A DNA stretch of 8,984 nucleotides from Legionella longbeachae. Its GTDB lineage: Bacteria; Pseudomonadota; Gammaproteobacteria; Legionellales; Legionellaceae. Location of the stretch: NCBI GenBank assembly GCA_016191305.1, contig JACPOX010000203.1, forward strand, positions 1-8,984. Reading direction: 5' to 3'. Positions 7,697 to 8,984 of the stretch are shown piece after piece (position 1 is the stretch's first letter; each line of letters starts with the position of its first letter). The position numbers were made by a program, and so were the translations under genes. Below the pieces are notes generated by a model. That model was given only the letters and a program-made list of their open reading frames with translations, did not search any database and was not told where the DNA came from.

Positions 7697-7725
7697 TTAA
7701 GAGCATTGCGTCATTAATCAGTCAA
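7697..7725 (-). promoter_or_regulatory. Weak candidate promoter for valS
   Basis: On the - strand, TTGACT (7720-7725) is a good -35 match, followed after 17 bases by TCTTAA (7697-7702), a poor -10. It lies about 75-100 bases before the valS ATG in AT-rich DNA. Other weak pairs exist nearer the gene, such as TTGCCT with TGTGAT, so the true start of transcription is uncertain. Confidence 0.25.
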
Positions 7726-7799
7726 TAAAATTCACATTTTAATTAAACAGTATATGAAAGACTTAATAGTAATCCATTCTGCATTGGGATATTAGAGAT

Positions 7800-7883
7800 A
7801 TGTCCAGTGAAAGAATCTTTTATCAGAAAGTGGAGGAACCGACACCGGAGTCATTTTATTTAAAAGTAACGCCTCAAAAATAA
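7800..7883 (+). CDS. Possible 27-codon small ORF in the valS-RND spacer
   Basis: An ATG at 7800 opens a 27-codon frame on the + strand (beginning MSSERIFYQKVEEPTPE, rich in Glu and Lys), ending at TAA 7881-7883. The frame is also open back to a stop at 7770-7772. There is no clear Shine-Dalgarno. The - strand of the same stretch also has a 20-codon frame, so chance is likely. It might be a fragment of a decayed gene or insertion element; I recognise no family. Confidence 0.15.
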   Translation: MSSERIFYQKVEEPTPESFYLKVTPQK

Positions 7884-7906
7884 ATTTTTCATGCGACGGT
7901 TCTGTT

Positions 7907-7936
7907 GGGAGCAGTCCGGACTAAGCTAACTGCCCC
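7907..7936 (-). terminator. Hairpin just after the RND gene, possible terminator
   Basis: GGG-A-GCAGT (7907-7915) pairs with ACTGCCCC (7929-7936), eight base pairs with one bulged A and a 13-base loop. It begins seven bases past the RND stop codon, where a terminator would be expected, but on the - strand it is followed by AACAGAACC, not by a run of T, so intrinsic termination is doubtful. Confidence 0.35.
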
Positions 7937-7942
7937 AGTTTC

Positions 7943-8984
7943 TTAATGAGGTAACTTTACATCAGGAATTTTTGCTTCGTCGAATTGAGGTTCTTCAGTT
8001 CTCTTACGATGATCTTCTGCAATATAAGTATACATTGTAGGTACTACAAACAGAGTAAAGCAGGTTCCAATTAATAAACCCGTTGCAATAACAAGTCCAA
8101 TGTCAAACCTGCTTACTGCTCCTGCACCACTAGCGATTAATAGAGGCAACACACCAAACACCATTGCGGCAGTAGTCATAAGGATTGGTCTTAATCTAAT
8201 GCCAGCTGCTTCTTCTACTGCAGCTCGTTTATCAAGATTTTTTTCGCGTTGCAAATGGTTAGCAAAGTCAACAATCAAAATTCCATGTTTGGAGATTAGA
8301 CCAATAAGGGTAATCAAACCGACCTGGGTGTAAATATTAATACTTGCAAGGCCTAAATTTAAGGGGATTAGAGCACCACAAATCGACATGGGTACACTGA
8401 TTAAGACGATTAATGGATCGCGAAAGCTTTCGTATTGAGCAGAGAGTACCAGAAAGATAATAATGATTGCAAAGATAAATGCAAATACCAAGGCACTGCC
8501 TTCTTGAATAAATTGTCTTGATTCACCAGCATAATCGTAGGAAAAACCTTTAGGCAATATGTTGTTTGCTTCATTTTGTAAGAATTGCAATCCTTCACCT
8601 AAGGTTTTACCAGGCATCATCACTGCTTGAATGGTAGCTGAATTGAGTTGTTGGAAATGTGTTGCAGCATTAGGTTCTGTTTTTTCCACAGCGTTAACAA
8701 CAGTTGAAAGAGGAACCATAGTACCATTCATGGTTTTAATGTAAATTTGTCCTAACTGTTCCGGATTCATACGGTATGCGCGATTGAGCTGGGGGATGAC
8801 CTGATAACTACGTCCTTCCAGATTAAAGTAATTGACGTAATTACCTGATAGAGCACTCGTCAAACTACTTCCTATTGCTTGCATGTCTAGTCCCATTTCT
8901 GCTGCTTTGGAACGATTAATATCCAATATAATTTGTGGTTGGTTGAATTTCAGCGAATTATCAACGTAAATAAATAAACCACTT
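7943..8984 (-). CDS. RND-family efflux pump inner-membrane subunit, 5' end outside the window
   Basis: This is the C-terminal part (about 347 codons) of an AcrB-like RND transporter, the proton-driven inner-membrane pump of a tripartite multidrug efflux system. The frame is open to the window edge; the TTG codon at 8924-8926 is internal, preceded in frame by FNQPQIIL. Visible regions are part of the periplasmic porter domain (LDINRSKAAEMGL, as in AcrB 'IDRDKAADLGV'), then the second membrane half: FAFIFAIIIIFLVLSAQYESF, SVPMSICGALIPL, GLISKHGILIVDFAN, RLRPILMTTAAMVFGVLPL with GAGAVSR, and FTLFVVPTMY, about five membrane helices and a short acidic tail. The proton-relay Asp pair lies upstream and is not visible. 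The membrane fusion partner would normally be encoded upstream, outside the window. Substrate unknown. Nothing ties it functionally to valS, about 320 bases downstream on the same strand. Confidence 0.95.
   Translation of the reverse strand, partial: SGLFIYVDNSLKFNQPQIILDINRSKAAEMGLDMQAIGSSLTSALSGNYVNYFNLEGRSYQVIPQLNRAYRMNPEQLGQIYIKTMNGTMVPLSTVVNAVEKTEPNAATHFQQLNSATIQAVMMPGKTLGEGLQFLQNEANNILPKGFSYDYAGESRQFIQEGSALVFAFIFAIIIIFLVLSAQYESFRDPLIVLISVPMSICGALIPLNLGLASINIYTQVGLITLIGLISKHGILIVDFANHLQREKNLDKRAAVEEAAGIRLRPILMTTAAMVFGVLPLLIASGAGAVSRFDIGLVIATGLLIGTCFTLFVVPTMYTYIAEDHRKRTEEPQFDEAKIPDVKLPH

Larger units (their letters stand above)
7625..7942. other. Spacer between valS and the RND gene
   Basis: About 320 bases without a convincing gene. 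The left part is the AT-rich leader and presumed promoter of valS. The right part (about 7800-7940) is richer in GC and has short palindromes, a small open frame on + and a hairpin just after the RND stop. The compositional change suggests that the right part may have a different origin from the leader. Confidence 0.6.

Noticed and set aside
1..8984. CRISPR array, tRNA or rRNA genes, transposase genes
   Set aside because: I saw no regularly spaced direct repeats, no cloverleaf-like sequence and no transposase motifs; the only mobile-like item is the fold-back element.

Overview
The window looks like a chromosomal segment of a Legionella-like gammaproteobacterium. The DNA is AT-rich. The imidazolonepropionase (HutI) and valyl-tRNA synthetase (ValS) sequences match what I remember of Legionella proteins, including an inferred intact ValS length of about 921 residues. 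One small unrecognised gene has features reminiscent of Legionella host-directed proteins. The genus is my inference from memory, not a search result.

Left block, + strand (1-3818): the 3' part of a short-chain dehydrogenase, then hutI (histidine degradation, step 3), then a large OPT-family oligopeptide transporter. They are packed as one likely operon. The dehydrogenase stop overlaps the hutI start as TAATG. A possible 32-codon open frame overlaps the end of hutI and ends on the transporter start, again as TAATG. The theme, import of peptides and breakdown of histidine, fits an amino-acid-feeding organism.

Middle (3819-4244): about 425 bases with no convincing intact gene, between convergent transcription units. 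It holds an imperfect hairpin just after the transporter, a 22-codon relic resembling the start of the neighbouring small gene, a smaller stem-loop, and a fold-back element of about 140 bases with two long inverted arms.

Right block, - strand (4245-8984): in transcription order, the 3' part of an RND efflux pump subunit, a spacer of about 320 bases, valS, and 18 bases further on a 204-codon gene of unknown function. That protein ends in Cys-Thr-Phe-Met, which reads as a eukaryotic-type prenylation (CaaX) box. valS carries one clean lesion, an inferred 19-base deletion that removes the WWGHRIP segment and shifts the frame, while both halves are otherwise well preserved. Since ValS is normally essential, this is either an assembly problem, a very recent mutation, or a sign of a second valS elsewhere. 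The strongest items for follow-up are the valS lesion, the CaaX-ending gene with its relic copy, and the fold-back element.
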